The notes below the pieces were generated by a model. That model did not search any database. It was not told the origin of the DNA and worked only from the letters and a program-made list of their open reading frames with translations. Made by a program: the position numbers and the translations under genes. DNA of 64,000 nt from JAGQRJ01 sp041402045 (GTDB lineage Bacteria; Planctomycetota; J058): NCBI GenBank assembly GCA_041402045.1, contig JAWKSZ010000022.1, positions 46,431 to 110,430 of the forward strand, written 5' to 3'. Below, one piece after another: positions 1 through 9,176 of this stretch (positions are counted from its first letter, which is position 1; each line of letters starts with the position of its first letter).

Positions 1-2
1 GG

Positions 3-359
3 TTGGTCTACGGACCGGGCGAGGACTACACCGACCTCGTCCCCGCCCTCACCGAGCTCGCCCGCGAGCTGTATCTGCTCAAGGACACGACCCCCGAAGG
101 CGAGGACCTGCGCGAGCTCGCCCAGGCCGTGACCGACGAGCTCTCACGCCCCGCGCGGCTGCGCGTGCCCGAGCGCTTGACCCGCGGCCCCGAGGCCTAC
201 CTGACCACGGCGCTCCTGCACCGCGCGCACCTCCCCGGAGGACGGCTGCGCGGGCGCCTGCTCCCGCTGCTCGTGGCCCCGGAGGTCACGCCCTGGACGT
301 TCCCGCTCCCGGGAGCGTTCTGGAGCCCCGAGCTCCTGGCCGCCTGGCGCGACGCCTGA
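3..359 (+). CDS. C-terminal part of an unrecognised protein (5' end outside window)
   Basis: The frame is open to the left edge and ends at TGA 357-359, so only the last 118 codons are visible; the TTG at position 3 is not supported as a start. The visible part is rich in Leu, Pro, Arg and acidic residues, has no membrane segment or signal peptide, and ends LLAAWRDA. No family recognised. It converges on the kinase gene with only 3 nt between the two stop codons, leaving no room for a dedicated terminator. Confidence 0.6.
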   Translation: MVYGPGEDYTDLVPALTELARELYLLKDTTPEGEDLRELAQAVTDELSRPARLRVPERLTRGPEAYLTTALLHRAHLPGGRLRGRLLPLLVAPEVTPWTFPLPGAFWSPELLAAWRDA

Positions 360-362
360 CGG

Positions 363-2366
363 TCAATGCGCGACGCGAAAGCCCTGGAAGCGGGCGAACC
401 GCTCGGGGACCGCGCCGTCCCGCTGGTCCGACTGGCAGAGGAACGCCACCGCCAGCCACGAGCCGCCGCGCACCGCGCGCCGCGGGGTGTCGTCCTGGCT
501 GTGGAAGGGCGTCGACGTCCACTCGGTGGCGTTCCCGGCCATGTCCAGGCAGCCGAAGGGCGACGCCCCCAGCGGGAACGAGCCCACCGGAGCCGTGTAG
601 GGGAAGCCGTCGCGATCCGACTCGTGGTTGAAGCGCTCGACGTCGGGCTCGTCGCCCCAGGGGTAGCGCCCGCCGTCCTCGCCGCGCGCGGCGTACTCCC
701 ACTCCGCCTCGCTGGGCAGCCGCAGCCCCGCCCAGGCGCAGTAGGCCTCGGCCAGGGGCGCGCTCACGTAGACCACCGGGTGCTCGGGGCCCAGCCGGAA
801 GCTGTCCGGGACCGGCCGCTGGTTCTCGGCGGCCGGGATCATGTCGGCGAACCCGTGGACCGTCCCCGAGAGCGTGTCCGGCAGGGGCGCCGCTCCGGTC
901 TCCTGGGCGAAGCGCAGCCACTGCCGGCGGGTGACCTCGTACTTCCCCAGGAAGAACCCCTGGAGCTCGTGCGCCTCCCGCGCCCCGCCAATGAACTCGG
1001 CGCGCTGACCGAGCACGATCCGCCCCGGCGGGATCCAGCGCAGCAGCGAGCCGTCCTGGAGGTTCTCGTAGTCGCCGGGCTCCGCGCCGAAGCCCAGGCC
1101 CTCGGGCAAGGGAAGCGCCGGGCGGTTCGAGGAGTGCAGCGAGCGGTACCAGTCCGGAGCCGCGCGCAGCCGCAGCTCCCGCTCGGCGAATGCGTCCCCC
1201 GCCTGAACCCGCACCCTGTGGACCCCCTCCGGGAGTCGCAGGCGCAGGTGGAACGCGCCGTCGACCACCGGCACCTGGCGCCGCAGCGCGCCCACCTCGA
1301 CCCGCACCTCCGTCGCCCCTGGCGCGCGCCCCCGCAGCTCCACGACCTCGTCCCACACCTCTGCGGGCCAGGGGTCGAGGGTCGGCGCCTGCGCCGCCGC
1401 CGCGACGCCCTCCGGGTCGGCGGCGCGCTCGCGGGTCACCGCCCAGACCGCGCTCGCTCCCAGGCTCGCCACCAGCACGCACACCACCCCCAGCGCCCGG
1501 CGGCTCCAGGGTCGGGGCCCGACGCGCGCGAGGTCGCACGCGCGCAGCGCGCGGGCGAGCGCGACGCCGTCGGGGAAGCGCGCCTCTGGCTCCAGGGCGA
1601 GGGCTGTGTCCACGACGCGCTCCAGGTCCGGCGAGACCCCGGGGAGCTGCGCGCGCAGGGGCAGATAGTCGCCGCGACCCACCTGCGCGTAGAGCTCGGG
1701 GAGCGACCCCGCGTCGAAGGGCCGCACGCCGCTCAGGGCCTCGTAGAGGATCACCCCCAACGCGAACACGTCGCTCGCGGGGCCGACCCCCGCGCCGCCC
1801 TGGAGCTGCTCTGGGGACATGTAGTGCGGGGTCCCGACCAGGGCCCCGGTCTGGGTCATGCGCTCCCCGCCCTCCCGCCGCCCCACGCCGAAGTCGGTGA
1901 CGCGAGCCCGGCCGTCCTCCCCGACCAGCACGTTGTCCGGCTTGAGGTCGCGGTGCACGACCCCGCGGGCGTGGGCGTGCCCGACCGCGTCGGCGACCTC
2001 GGCCACCCGCGCGACCCGCGCCTCCTGACTCGCGCCGCGCAGCGCCGCGGTCAACGGGCGCGCGCCGCGGATCAGCTCGTAGGCCAGGCAGGGACGCCCC
2101 TGGTAGGCGTCCGCAGAGAACACGCGCACGATCCCCGGGTGATCGAGGGCGGCCACGAGCTCACCCTCCCGGCGAAAGCGCTCGAGCTGCCGGGGACCGA
2201 CGTAGGCCGTCGAGAGCACCTTCAGCGCGACCTCGCGCCCGCTCAGCCGATCCCGAGCGCGGTAGACGACCCCCATCGCGCCCCGCCCGAGCTCCTCCTC
2301 GACCTGATAGCGCTCCCCCGCGGGGAGGTGGGCGCTGGACGAAGGAGCGGGATCCGGACCGGCCAT
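363..2366 (-). CDS. Ser/Thr protein kinase with transmembrane helix and C-terminal FGE-sulfatase-like domain
   Basis: 667 aa. The cytoplasmic kinase domain spans about residues 20-285: glycine loop GRGAMGVVY (27-35), lysine in VALKV (49), HRDLKPDN (138-145), DFG (158-160) and GTPHYMSPE, so it should be catalytically active. A single membrane helix lies at about 291-310. An extracytoplasmic linker follows, then an FGE-sulfatase fold at about 440-667 (GKYEVTRRQW, LRLPSEAEWEYAARG, GNATEWT, VRGGSW, GFRVA). At the place of the two FGE active-site cysteines the sequence reads GGSWLAVAFLC: the first Cys is replaced by Ala. The domain is therefore more likely a ligand or peptide sensor than a formylglycine-generating enzyme (inference). 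It is divergent from the LuxR gene, and the 122-bp gap must hold both promoters. Confidence 0.93.
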   Translation of the reverse strand: MAGPDPAPSSSAHLPAGERYQVEEELGRGAMGVVYRARDRLSGREVALKVLSTAYVGPRQLERFRREGELVAALDHPGIVRVFSADAYQGRPCLAYELIRGARPLTAALRGASQEARVARVAEVADAVGHAHARGVVHRDLKPDNVLVGEDGRARVTDFGVGRREGGERMTQTGALVGTPHYMSPEQLQGGAGVGPASDVFALGVILYEALSGVRPFDAGSLPELYAQVGRGDYLPLRAQLPGVSPDLERVVDTALALEPEARFPDGVALARALRACDLARVGPRPWSRRALGVVCVLVASLGASAVWAVTRERAADPEGVAAAAQAPTLDPWPAEVWDEVVELRGRAPGATEVRVEVGALRRQVPVVDGAFHLRLRLPEGVHRVRVQAGDAFAERELRLRAAPDWYRSLHSSNRPALPLPEGLGFGAEPGDYENLQDGSLLRWIPPGRIVLGQRAEFIGGAREAHELQGFFLGKYEVTRRQWLRFAQETGAAPLPDTLSGTVHGFADMIPAAENQRPVPDSFRLGPEHPVVYVSAPLAEAYCAWAGLRLPSEAEWEYAARGEDGGRYPWGDEPDVERFNHESDRDGFPYTAPVGSFPLGASPFGCLDMAGNATEWTSTPFHSQDDTPRRAVRGGSWLAVAFLCQSDQRDGAVPERFARFQGFRVAH

Positions 2367-2488
2367 GGCCTCACCCTAGCCGGTCCCCTGCGTCATGGGC
2401 CAGCAGGCGCCCTCGTTCCGGACTGGCCCCGCACCCGCCCGAGCTGCTATACGCACAGGACCGACGCCCCTCTCCGCCGGAGCCCGCC

Positions 2489-3355
2489 ATGCCCCCGAGC
2501 TCACGCAAGTCCTCGCAGCCGACCTGGGAGGACGTCGAGCGCCTGACGGCCCTGGTCTCCGACCTGCACGACCTCCCCTCGGCGACGGGGGCGCGGGAGC
2601 ACCTCGTCCTCGAGCGGCTGCGCGAGCTCGTGGGCGCGCCCTACGCGGCGCTGGTGCGGCACGAGCTCCGCCCGGCCCCCGAGGCGGGCGTGGAGATCCA
2701 CAGCATGCAGCAGGTGGGACTCGGACAGCGCCAGCTCGACCTGCTCGACGGCTACCTGCTCGAGCACGGCGACGACGACCCGCTGATCCCGATCCAAATG
2801 GACCGACTGCGCGGCAGCGACCTGGGCGCGCAGCGCAGCCACGTCTACCTGCGCCAGCAGGTGCTCGCAGACAAGGCCTTCTACACCCACCCCCACGCGG
2901 AGCTCCGCCACGAGCTCGACTTCGACAACTGCGTGCAGGCCCACTTCCGCTACGACTCGACGCGCACGACCACGATCTCGCTGCACCGCCCCAACGGGGA
3001 GCGTCCCTTCGACGAGCGCGCCCGTCGCCTGCTCGACCTGATCAACGCGCACGCCGGGCGAGTGATCAGCTGGAGCGCGCTCCCGCTCGGCGGGATCATG
3101 CGGCTCCAGGGGCGCATGGTCGAGGTTCCGCTCGGCACGGGGAGCGCCGAGCTCTACGGGCTGACCCCGCGCGAGCGCCAGACCGCCGAGCTGGTGCGGG
3201 TCGGGTTGGCGAACAAGGAGATCGCGCGCGAGCTGGGGATCTCGGCGAACACGGTCAAGGCCCACCTCAAGGCGCTGTCCCGCAAGACGGGGTGCATGTC
3301 GCGGACCGAGCTCGCCGTGCTGTTCACCCACCTCCCCCTGGACGGGCGGCACTGA
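2489..3355 (+). CDS. LuxR/NarL-type transcriptional regulator
   Basis: 288 aa. The last ~60 residues form a LuxR-type DNA-binding helix-turn-helix: LTPRERQTAELV at about residue 225, then LANKEIARELGISANTVKAH, which is the recognition-helix region. The N-terminal ~200 residues resemble a GAF-like or autoinducer-like sensor but have no motif I can name, and there is no receiver-domain phosphorylation site. The ATG is preceded by CCGGAG; a possible -10 TATACG lies at about 2449-2454. It sits divergently beside the FGE kinase, so kinase-regulated transcription is possible but unproven. Confidence 0.85.
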   Translation: MPPSSRKSSQPTWEDVERLTALVSDLHDLPSATGAREHLVLERLRELVGAPYAALVRHELRPAPEAGVEIHSMQQVGLGQRQLDLLDGYLLEHGDDDPLIPIQMDRLRGSDLGAQRSHVYLRQQVLADKAFYTHPHAELRHELDFDNCVQAHFRYDSTRTTTISLHRPNGERPFDERARRLLDLINAHAGRVISWSALPLGGIMRLQGRMVEVPLGTGSAELYGLTPRERQTAELVRVGLANKEIARELGISANTVKAHLKALSRKTGCMSRTELAVLFTHLPLDGRH

Positions 3356-3365
3356 GCGGCGCGGG

Positions 3366-5492
3366 TCAGAACGCGCCGAGCTGCCGCCCCAGCCACCAGG
3401 GGAGCACGAGGTCGAGCCCGTGCTTCTCGTCGCGGTCGCTGCCGTCGCCGGGCTGAGCCGGGGTGAACGGATCGCGCTGCCACATGAAGTCGCCGTCGAG
3501 GCGCCGCAGCTCCATGGACAAGGGCTCCGTGGGGAACGCCTCGACCCCCGAGGTGAGCTGGACCCCGCCTCCGGGGAGCGGCTGGTAGCCGAGCACCGGG
3601 ACCGCCTGATAGGTCACCGCCGAGAGGTCGATCACCGCGGGCGCCTTGCTGCGGTGGTGCATGCGCGCGAAGCGCCGCAGGGCCTCCTTGGCCGCGCCGT
3701 AGAGGGCGGGCGCGGTGCTGGGGTCGATCGAGGTCCGGATCAGGTCGAAGTAGGCGTTGCGGTGGTGGCCCACGTAGCGCTCGAGCAGCGCATAGCCTCG
3801 GCGCATGGCCTGCCAGCGCGCGGCGTCGGTCTCCAGCCGGAAGTAGGTGTAGAGCGTCGTGTGCGCCAGGTTGAACTTGTAGTACTGCCCCATGCCCAGG
3901 GTGTTGAGCCACATGCTGACCCAGCAGGTCTCCGCCAGCGGGCCCGCCGCGGCCACCTCGCCCGAGTAGCGCTGCGGGTCCATGCGGAACCCGCTCAGGA
4001 GCCAGGCCAGCTTCTGCGCGCCGACCCCGACCCACACCAGCGGGCCGCGGCTGCCGTTCTGCCCGTTGAACGCGGGCCGGTCCTCGGTGACCACCCAGCG
4101 GTTCTGGATCAGGTAGTCGAGCATGGAGGTCAGCCGGCGCTGGGCCTCGCTGCGCAGCGGCGGCACGTGCTCGTAGACCAGCGCGAGCCCGAAGAACACG
4201 CCCTGATACTGGTCGCGCGAGATCCCGATCGAGCCCTGGTAGCTGATCCAGGTCTGGCCGTTGAGCTGCGCGCGGCGGAACTCGCGGGGCGCGAGGAGCT
4301 GCCCCACCTGCGAGGCCTCGGGCGCGGCGTTCCGCGCCAGGAGCCCGCTGCCCCCGTTCACGTCGAGCAGCACCCCCACGCCCTCCAGCGCCCGGATCAC
4401 GTTGGCCAGGGCCTCGGGGCTCGGGTCCACCGCGTAGCGCAGGGCCTCGGCCCCGAGGTATTGCCCGGTCCAGATCGCCCCGTCGTGCCCGCGGTGGTGC
4501 TCGACCACCGTCCCCTGCAACCCGGGGCCGCCGTCCCGGTACGCGTCGAGCCAGCTCGTGCTCGCCGGCTGGTCGACCACCGCCACCAACAGCGGGCCGT
4601 GGGGCATGTGCTCGCGCAGGATCTTCTGCTCCACGTTCTTCGCCAGCTCGGCGAAGGGGGTCGCGGTCCCGGAGTCGACGAGCAGCGGCGCCCCCTCCGC
4701 CGGGATCGCGCCGGGGAACCCGGCGACGCCTTGCAGCGCCGGAGCGAGGCCCGCCAGGGCCTGAGCCACCGCGTTGCGCGCGTAGAGCTCGGCCGGCCGG
4801 GTGAGCAGCCCGCCCAGGCGATCCACGATCCGGTTGGTCGAGTCGAGCTTCAGGCTGAAGTCGACCGTGGGCGCCCCCACCCGACGGAAGCGCGGGCGCG
4901 TGGGGTCGCTCGTGTCGAGCTCGATCACGACCTCGAAGCTCAGGTCCCGCAGGCTGACCGTCAGCGGGAGGTCGATCGCCGGGCTCAAGGGTCCCAGGCT
5001 CAGCGTCAGCCGCGCGTCGAGGGTGAGCACCACCTGCCAGCTCCCGCGGACCGGGCCCCGGAGCACGAGCCGGTCGGCCTGGAGTTGGGTGAAGCCCGGC
5101 GCCGTGGTCAGGTCGGTCGTGGGGTCGAGCCGCGCGCGCACGACCTCGAGGGACAGGCTGCCCTGCGCCAGGCGCTGCCCGGCGAGCTGGGTCGTGGCCG
5201 CGTCGCCGAGCTGCCGGAGCAAGGTCGGCTGCAGCACGTCCCACGCGCTCTGCACGTCCAGGTTGTAGGCGTCGAGGGGGCTGCCCACGCTCGCCGGCGC
5301 CTGGGGCAGGGGCGGAGGTGGGGACGAGGGCAGGCTCGAGGTTGGCTGCCCCTGCTGGCTCGTGCTCGCGGCGGTGGCGGAGGCCGGGGCGCCGCCGCGC
5401 CCGCCGCCCGAGCCGCCGCAGCCCGCGGAGGCGAGGGACAGCACGAGGGCGAGGAGGGTCAGGGTCGTTGCGCCGGCGTGGCGGGGGGTCAT
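3366..5492 (-). CDS. Large lipoprotein, paralogue A of a tandem pair
   Basis: 708 aa. An N-terminal hydrophobic segment ends in a lipobox (LASAGC, Cys about residue 24), followed by a Gly/Ser/Pro-rich linker, so it should be an exported, lipid-anchored protein. The mature part is soluble-looking, with several Trp/Tyr-rich helical stretches (ALLERYVGHHRNAYFDLIRT; LDVNGGSGLLARNAAPEAS). No catalytic motif recognised. The downstream-paired gene at 5904-8012 is clearly homologous along its whole length, sharing for example GYALLERYVGHHRNA and NGGSGLLARNAAPEAS. Start ATG 5492. The 3' end lies 10 nt from the convergent LuxR gene. Confidence 0.8.
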   Translation of the reverse strand: MTPRHAGATTLTLLALVLSLASAGCGGSGGGRGGAPASATAASTSQQGQPTSSLPSSPPPPLPQAPASVGSPLDAYNLDVQSAWDVLQPTLLRQLGDAATTQLAGQRLAQGSLSLEVVRARLDPTTDLTTAPGFTQLQADRLVLRGPVRGSWQVVLTLDARLTLSLGPLSPAIDLPLTVSLRDLSFEVVIELDTSDPTRPRFRRVGAPTVDFSLKLDSTNRIVDRLGGLLTRPAELYARNAVAQALAGLAPALQGVAGFPGAIPAEGAPLLVDSGTATPFAELAKNVEQKILREHMPHGPLLVAVVDQPASTSWLDAYRDGGPGLQGTVVEHHRGHDGAIWTGQYLGAEALRYAVDPSPEALANVIRALEGVGVLLDVNGGSGLLARNAAPEASQVGQLLAPREFRRAQLNGQTWISYQGSIGISRDQYQGVFFGLALVYEHVPPLRSEAQRRLTSMLDYLIQNRWVVTEDRPAFNGQNGSRGPLVWVGVGAQKLAWLLSGFRMDPQRYSGEVAAAGPLAETCWVSMWLNTLGMGQYYKFNLAHTTLYTYFRLETDAARWQAMRRGYALLERYVGHHRNAYFDLIRTSIDPSTAPALYGAAKEALRRFARMHHRSKAPAVIDLSAVTYQAVPVLGYQPLPGGGVQLTSGVEAFPTEPLSMELRRLDGDFMWQRDPFTPAQPGDGSDRDEKHGLDLVLPWWLGRQLGAF

Positions 5493-5903
5493 GGTGGGCT
5501 CCGGTGTCGCTCTCGGTCACCGCGAGTGCAACCGGGAGACCGTCCGAGCTTGCAGCGCTTACGCCGCGGGGAGCCACGCGGATCCCGATTCCGGGGGCAC
5601 GCACCGCGCGAGCGTCGGTTCTGGACACCCTCGGGGCGCACGGCGGAGAGCAGGGAGCCCGGAGCTCGGGAGCAACGAGCGAAGAAGGAAAGACAGAACC
5701 GCCGAGGCGCCGAGATCGCAGGGGACGCGCAGAGGGCGGCGCTCGACGAACCGGAAACGGGCCGCAGGCGAGGGCGCGGGCGGCGGGCCGACCTGACGGC
5801 TCCGCGGGCGCGCGATCGGCACGGCGCTACGTGGAGACCGGAGTCTCGATCCTGAGCGGGCGAGCGAGCGCCAGGTCGTTGACGACCTCGGAGCCACTCT
5901 GGT
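5493..5903. other. 411-bp spacer between the lipoprotein paralogues, degenerate repeat remnants
   Basis: No convincing gene. It includes a stretch at about 5695-5740 (AACCGCCGAGGCGCCGAG...) resembling a diverged member of the CCAAGG intergenic repeat family seen at 25.8 kb and 63.5 kb. A 16-bp motif TGAGCGGGCGAGCGAG at about 5852 recurs at about 15443. Confidence 0.4.
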
Positions 5904-8012
5904 CTAGAACGCGCCGAGGTGGCGGCCCATCCAGTAGGGCAAGACCAGGTCCAACCCGCAGGTCTCCGCCCGCGGGTTGCCCTCGCTCGGCGTCGCCGGG
6001 GTGAAGGGATCGCGCTGCCAAATGAAGTGGCCCGTGGGGCGCCGCAGGTGCATGGGCAAGGGCTCGCTGGGGAACGCGGCCGTCGAGCCTTGCAGCGTGA
6101 CGCCGCCGCTGCCGGTGTTCTGATAGCCGAACACCTGGAGGTTGACCCAGGTCACCCCCGAGAGGTCGATCACCGCCGGGGCCAGCTCCCGGTGAGGCGT
6201 GCCTGCGAACTGCCGCAGCGCTTCGCGGGTCGAGCCGTAGAGCGCGGGCTGCGTGCTGGGGTCGATCGTGGTCCGGATCAGGTCGAAGTGCGCGTTGCGG
6301 TGGTGGCCCACGTAGCGCTCGAGCAGGGCATACCCCCGGCGCACGTCCTGCCAGCGCCCGGCGTCGGTCTCCAGACGCAGGAGGTTGTAGAGCCCGGCGT
6401 GGGCCAGGTTGAACTTGTAGTAGTGGTCCACCCCCCAGGTGCCGGTCCACAGGCCGAACCACACCAGCTTCGAGAGCGGCCCGGCCTGGGCCAGCTCCGC
6501 GGCGTAGCGCGCGGGGTTCATGCGGTGCCCGATCAAGAGGAAGGCCAGCTTCTGGTAGCCGACGCCGGCCCAGAACGTGGGCCCGCGGCTGCTGCCCGCC
6601 TGACCGTTCCAGGCAGGGCGGTCCTCGTCCACGATCCACCCGCGCCCGATCAGGTAGTCGAGCATTTGCTCCACGCGGCGCTGGCACTCGGCCCGCGCCG
6701 GCGGCACGTGCTCGTAGGCCAGCGACAGCCCGAGGAACACGCCGCTGTACTGGTCGCGGGAGATCCCGTGGCTCCCCTGGCGCCCGATCCAGGTCTCGCC
6801 GAAGAGCGTCGCCTGACGGAAGACCTGGGTCCGACGGATCGCCTGCCCGGCGAGGGACGCTTCGGGGGCCGCATTGCGCGCGAGCAGCCCGCTGCCCCCG
6901 TTGACGTCGAGCAGCGCCCCCACGCCCTTGAGGGTGTGCCCCACGCTGTCGAGGGCCAGGCTCGACCCGCCGTCGGCGGCGTAGCGGAACGCCTCCGCCG
7001 CCAGGTAGTGCCCGGTCCAGATCGCGGCGTCGCCGCCGCCCTCGTAGCCCACCACGCTCCCCTGCACTCCAGGGCCTCCCGCACGGTAGGCATCGAGCCA
7101 GGTCGTGGTCGCGGGCTGATCGACGTAGGCGGTGAGCACCGGACCGTGGGGCTGGTTCACCTGGCGCAGCTTGAGCTCGACCCGGTCGACCACCTCGGCG
7201 AAGGGCACCTGCGTCCCGGAGTCGACCAGCGGCGGCGCGCCCTCCCCTGGGATCGCGCCCGGGACCCCCACCAGCGCGGCCAGGTTCGGCGCCAGGCTGC
7301 GCAGCACCAGCGCCAGCGCTTGCTGGGCGACCCAGTTCGCGGGGCCGGTGAGCACCCCGGTCAGGCGCTGCGCCAGCGCGTTCTGCGAGTCGACCCGCAG
7401 GGAGAAGTCGACCCGCGGCGCGTCGACGCGGCGAAAGCGCGGACGCGTCGGGTCGGAGTCGTCGAGGCCTGCGCTGAGCTCGAGGGACAGCGCGTCGAGC
7501 ACGACCTCGACCGGGACGTCGATCGCGGGGGAGAGCGAGCCCACGCTCAGGGTCACCCGCAGGTCGAGGGCCAGGACCACGCTCCACGTGCCCTGCTCCG
7601 GAGCGCGCACCAGGATCGTCTGCGGGTCGAGCTGCAGCACCCCCGGCGCCGCGCGCAGGTCCGAGCGCTGGGAGAGGTTCGCGTTCACGACCTCCACCGC
7701 CAGGCTCCCGCTCTGGTAGAGCTGGCGGTTGAGCTGCTGCGCGACCAGCGCGTCGAGCTGCCCCAGGATCTGCGGGCGCAGGCGGTCCCACACCCCCTGG
7801 AGCTCCGCGTTGAACACCCCCAGCGGTGTGCCCTGGCTGGCCGGTGTCTGGGGCAACCCGCCGCTCGCCCCGGAGCTCGGGGTCGCGCTCGCGCTGCTGG
7901 TCACCGGCGCGGCGGCGCTCGCGGAGCCGCGCGAGCTCCCCCCGGAACAGCCATGCACGGTCAGGCCGCAGAGCAGCAACGCTGCCCCGGCAGGGATCCA
8001 CAGTGCGCGCAT
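5904..8012 (-). CDS. Large lipoprotein, paralogue B of a tandem pair
   Basis: 702 aa, homologous end to end with the 708-aa protein at 3366-5492. The signal segment ends with lipobox LTVHGC (Cys about residue 22), followed by a Ser/Ala/Gly-rich linker. Conserved blocks shared with the paralogue include RNAAPEAS, ISRDQYSGVF, YYKFNLAH and RYVGHHRNAHFD. Both copies contain many Trp, Tyr and His residues and end with similar basic/aromatic tails (GRHLGAF and GRQLGAF). Function unknown. The pair looks like a tandem duplication that has since diverged. Start ATG 8012; the next gene upstream is divergent. Confidence 0.8.
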   Translation of the reverse strand: MRALWIPAGAALLLCGLTVHGCSGGSSRGSASAAAPVTSSASATPSSGASGGLPQTPASQGTPLGVFNAELQGVWDRLRPQILGQLDALVAQQLNRQLYQSGSLAVEVVNANLSQRSDLRAAPGVLQLDPQTILVRAPEQGTWSVVLALDLRVTLSVGSLSPAIDVPVEVVLDALSLELSAGLDDSDPTRPRFRRVDAPRVDFSLRVDSQNALAQRLTGVLTGPANWVAQQALALVLRSLAPNLAALVGVPGAIPGEGAPPLVDSGTQVPFAEVVDRVELKLRQVNQPHGPVLTAYVDQPATTTWLDAYRAGGPGVQGSVVGYEGGGDAAIWTGHYLAAEAFRYAADGGSSLALDSVGHTLKGVGALLDVNGGSGLLARNAAPEASLAGQAIRRTQVFRQATLFGETWIGRQGSHGISRDQYSGVFLGLSLAYEHVPPARAECQRRVEQMLDYLIGRGWIVDEDRPAWNGQAGSSRGPTFWAGVGYQKLAFLLIGHRMNPARYAAELAQAGPLSKLVWFGLWTGTWGVDHYYKFNLAHAGLYNLLRLETDAGRWQDVRRGYALLERYVGHHRNAHFDLIRTTIDPSTQPALYGSTREALRQFAGTPHRELAPAVIDLSGVTWVNLQVFGYQNTGSGGVTLQGSTAAFPSEPLPMHLRRPTGHFIWQRDPFTPATPSEGNPRAETCGLDLVLPYWMGRHLGAF

Positions 8013-8213
8013 AGGGGGGTCCGCCTCTCTCCGTCTCTCGCCGCCGCGCGCCGCAAGCTGCGGACCACAGGCAGCCGTCCGCGCGGGCGTGGCTTGCGTC
8101 GGCCTCGAGCAGCGATTTTCGGAAACCGGCCTGGAGGGCCTCCTGCGCCGAGTTCGACCCCGTCGGCGGGCCGTCGGCTTTTGCTGGACGACCCCGCGCC
8201 CCCGGCTCCCCGG

Positions 8214-8219
8214 TAGACT
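8214..8219 (+). promoter_or_regulatory. -10-like box TAGACT, leaderless arrangement
   Basis: TAGACT ends 6 nt before the ATG at 8226 and no Shine-Dalgarno is present. This spacing would place transcription initiation at or next to the start codon. No good -35 is visible. Confidence 0.45.
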
Positions 8220-8225
8220 TCAGCC

Positions 8226-9176
8226 ATGAGAGCCGCCCTCCCCCTGATCGTGGCCCTGCTCGTGGCCGGCGCCGCGGCCTACCTGTTCCTGGCCCGCGCC
8301 CCCGGGCCCCCGGCGCGCCCAGCGCCGGCAGGAGCGCCCGCGCCCGGGCCCGTCGTCCCCCCGCAAGCGCCCAGCCCGCCGCCCGCCGCGGAGGTGGACG
8401 ACGCGCTGACCGAGGCCGTCGACGCGTTCCTCGAGAACCTGCCGGTCGAGCTCCCCGCGGGTCCGGCCCAGGTGTTGGAGGAGACGCTGCGCGACGGAGG
8501 CGGACCGATCGACTACAAGCACGCGCTGGAGACCTCGCTCCGCCAACGCAAGGGCGCGGACCTCGAGGCCGCCCGCTTGCTCGCGAACGGCCTCCAGGGC
8601 GCCGACGAGGCCTACCTGTTCCAGCACGCCCTGGTCCTCGCTCAGCGCTCGGGGGATCCCCAGGTCGCGAGCGTGCTCCTGGGCGCCCTCGACGACGCCC
8701 CCGACCGCGTGCGCCCGCACCTCGTGTTCGCCCTGCGCGGGAGCAACGAGCCGCGGGTGGTCGAGCGCTTCCTCGCGCTCTACGCCGACGACCGCGACCC
8801 CGCGGTGCGCGCCAAGGCCGGCTTCGTGCTCGGCGAGCGCGGCCCGCGGCTCGACCCGCTGCTCGTCGAGCGCGCGCGAGCCACCGCCCGCGCAGACCTG
8901 CGCGCCGACGACCCCGAGCTGGTCGAGTCCGCCGCCGACGTGCTCGGGATCCCGCCCCTCGAGGACGGCGACCGCCGGGTGCTGGTCGAGACCGTGCGCC
9001 ACGACCCGACGCCGTCCCGCCGCCTGGCCGCCCTGCGCGCCCTCGCCGCCGGCGGCGCCGACCCCGCGCAGCTCACGCCCCTGCTCGAGCAGCTGCGCCA
9101 GAGCCCGGACATGCCCCCCGAGCTGCGGGAGGCCGCCGAGGCCCTGCTGCACCCCGAGGAGCCCGGCGGCCAGTGA
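8226..9176 (+). CDS. Membrane-anchored HEAT/ARM-like repeat protein
   Basis: 316 aa. An N-terminal signal-anchor helix (about residues 4-23) is followed by a Pro/Ala-rich linker (about 25-58), then a helical-repeat domain with paired helices typical of HEAT repeats (for example DPAVRAKAGFVLGERG; DPTPSRRLAALRALAAGG). The bulk of the protein is probably outside the cytoplasm, acting as a scaffold. It is the first gene of a four-gene run; its TGA overlaps the GTG of the next gene by 4 nt, implying translational coupling. No enzymatic motif seen. Confidence 0.75.
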   Translation: MRAALPLIVALLVAGAAAYLFLARAPGPPARPAPAGAPAPGPVVPPQAPSPPPAAEVDDALTEAVDAFLENLPVELPAGPAQVLEETLRDGGGPIDYKHALETSLRQRKGADLEAARLLANGLQGADEAYLFQHALVLAQRSGDPQVASVLLGALDDAPDRVRPHLVFALRGSNEPRVVERFLALYADDRDPAVRAKAGFVLGERGPRLDPLLVERARATARADLRADDPELVESAADVLGIPPLEDGDRRVLVETVRHDPTPSRRLAALRALAAGGADPAQLTPLLEQLRQSPDMPPELREAAEALLHPEEPGGQ

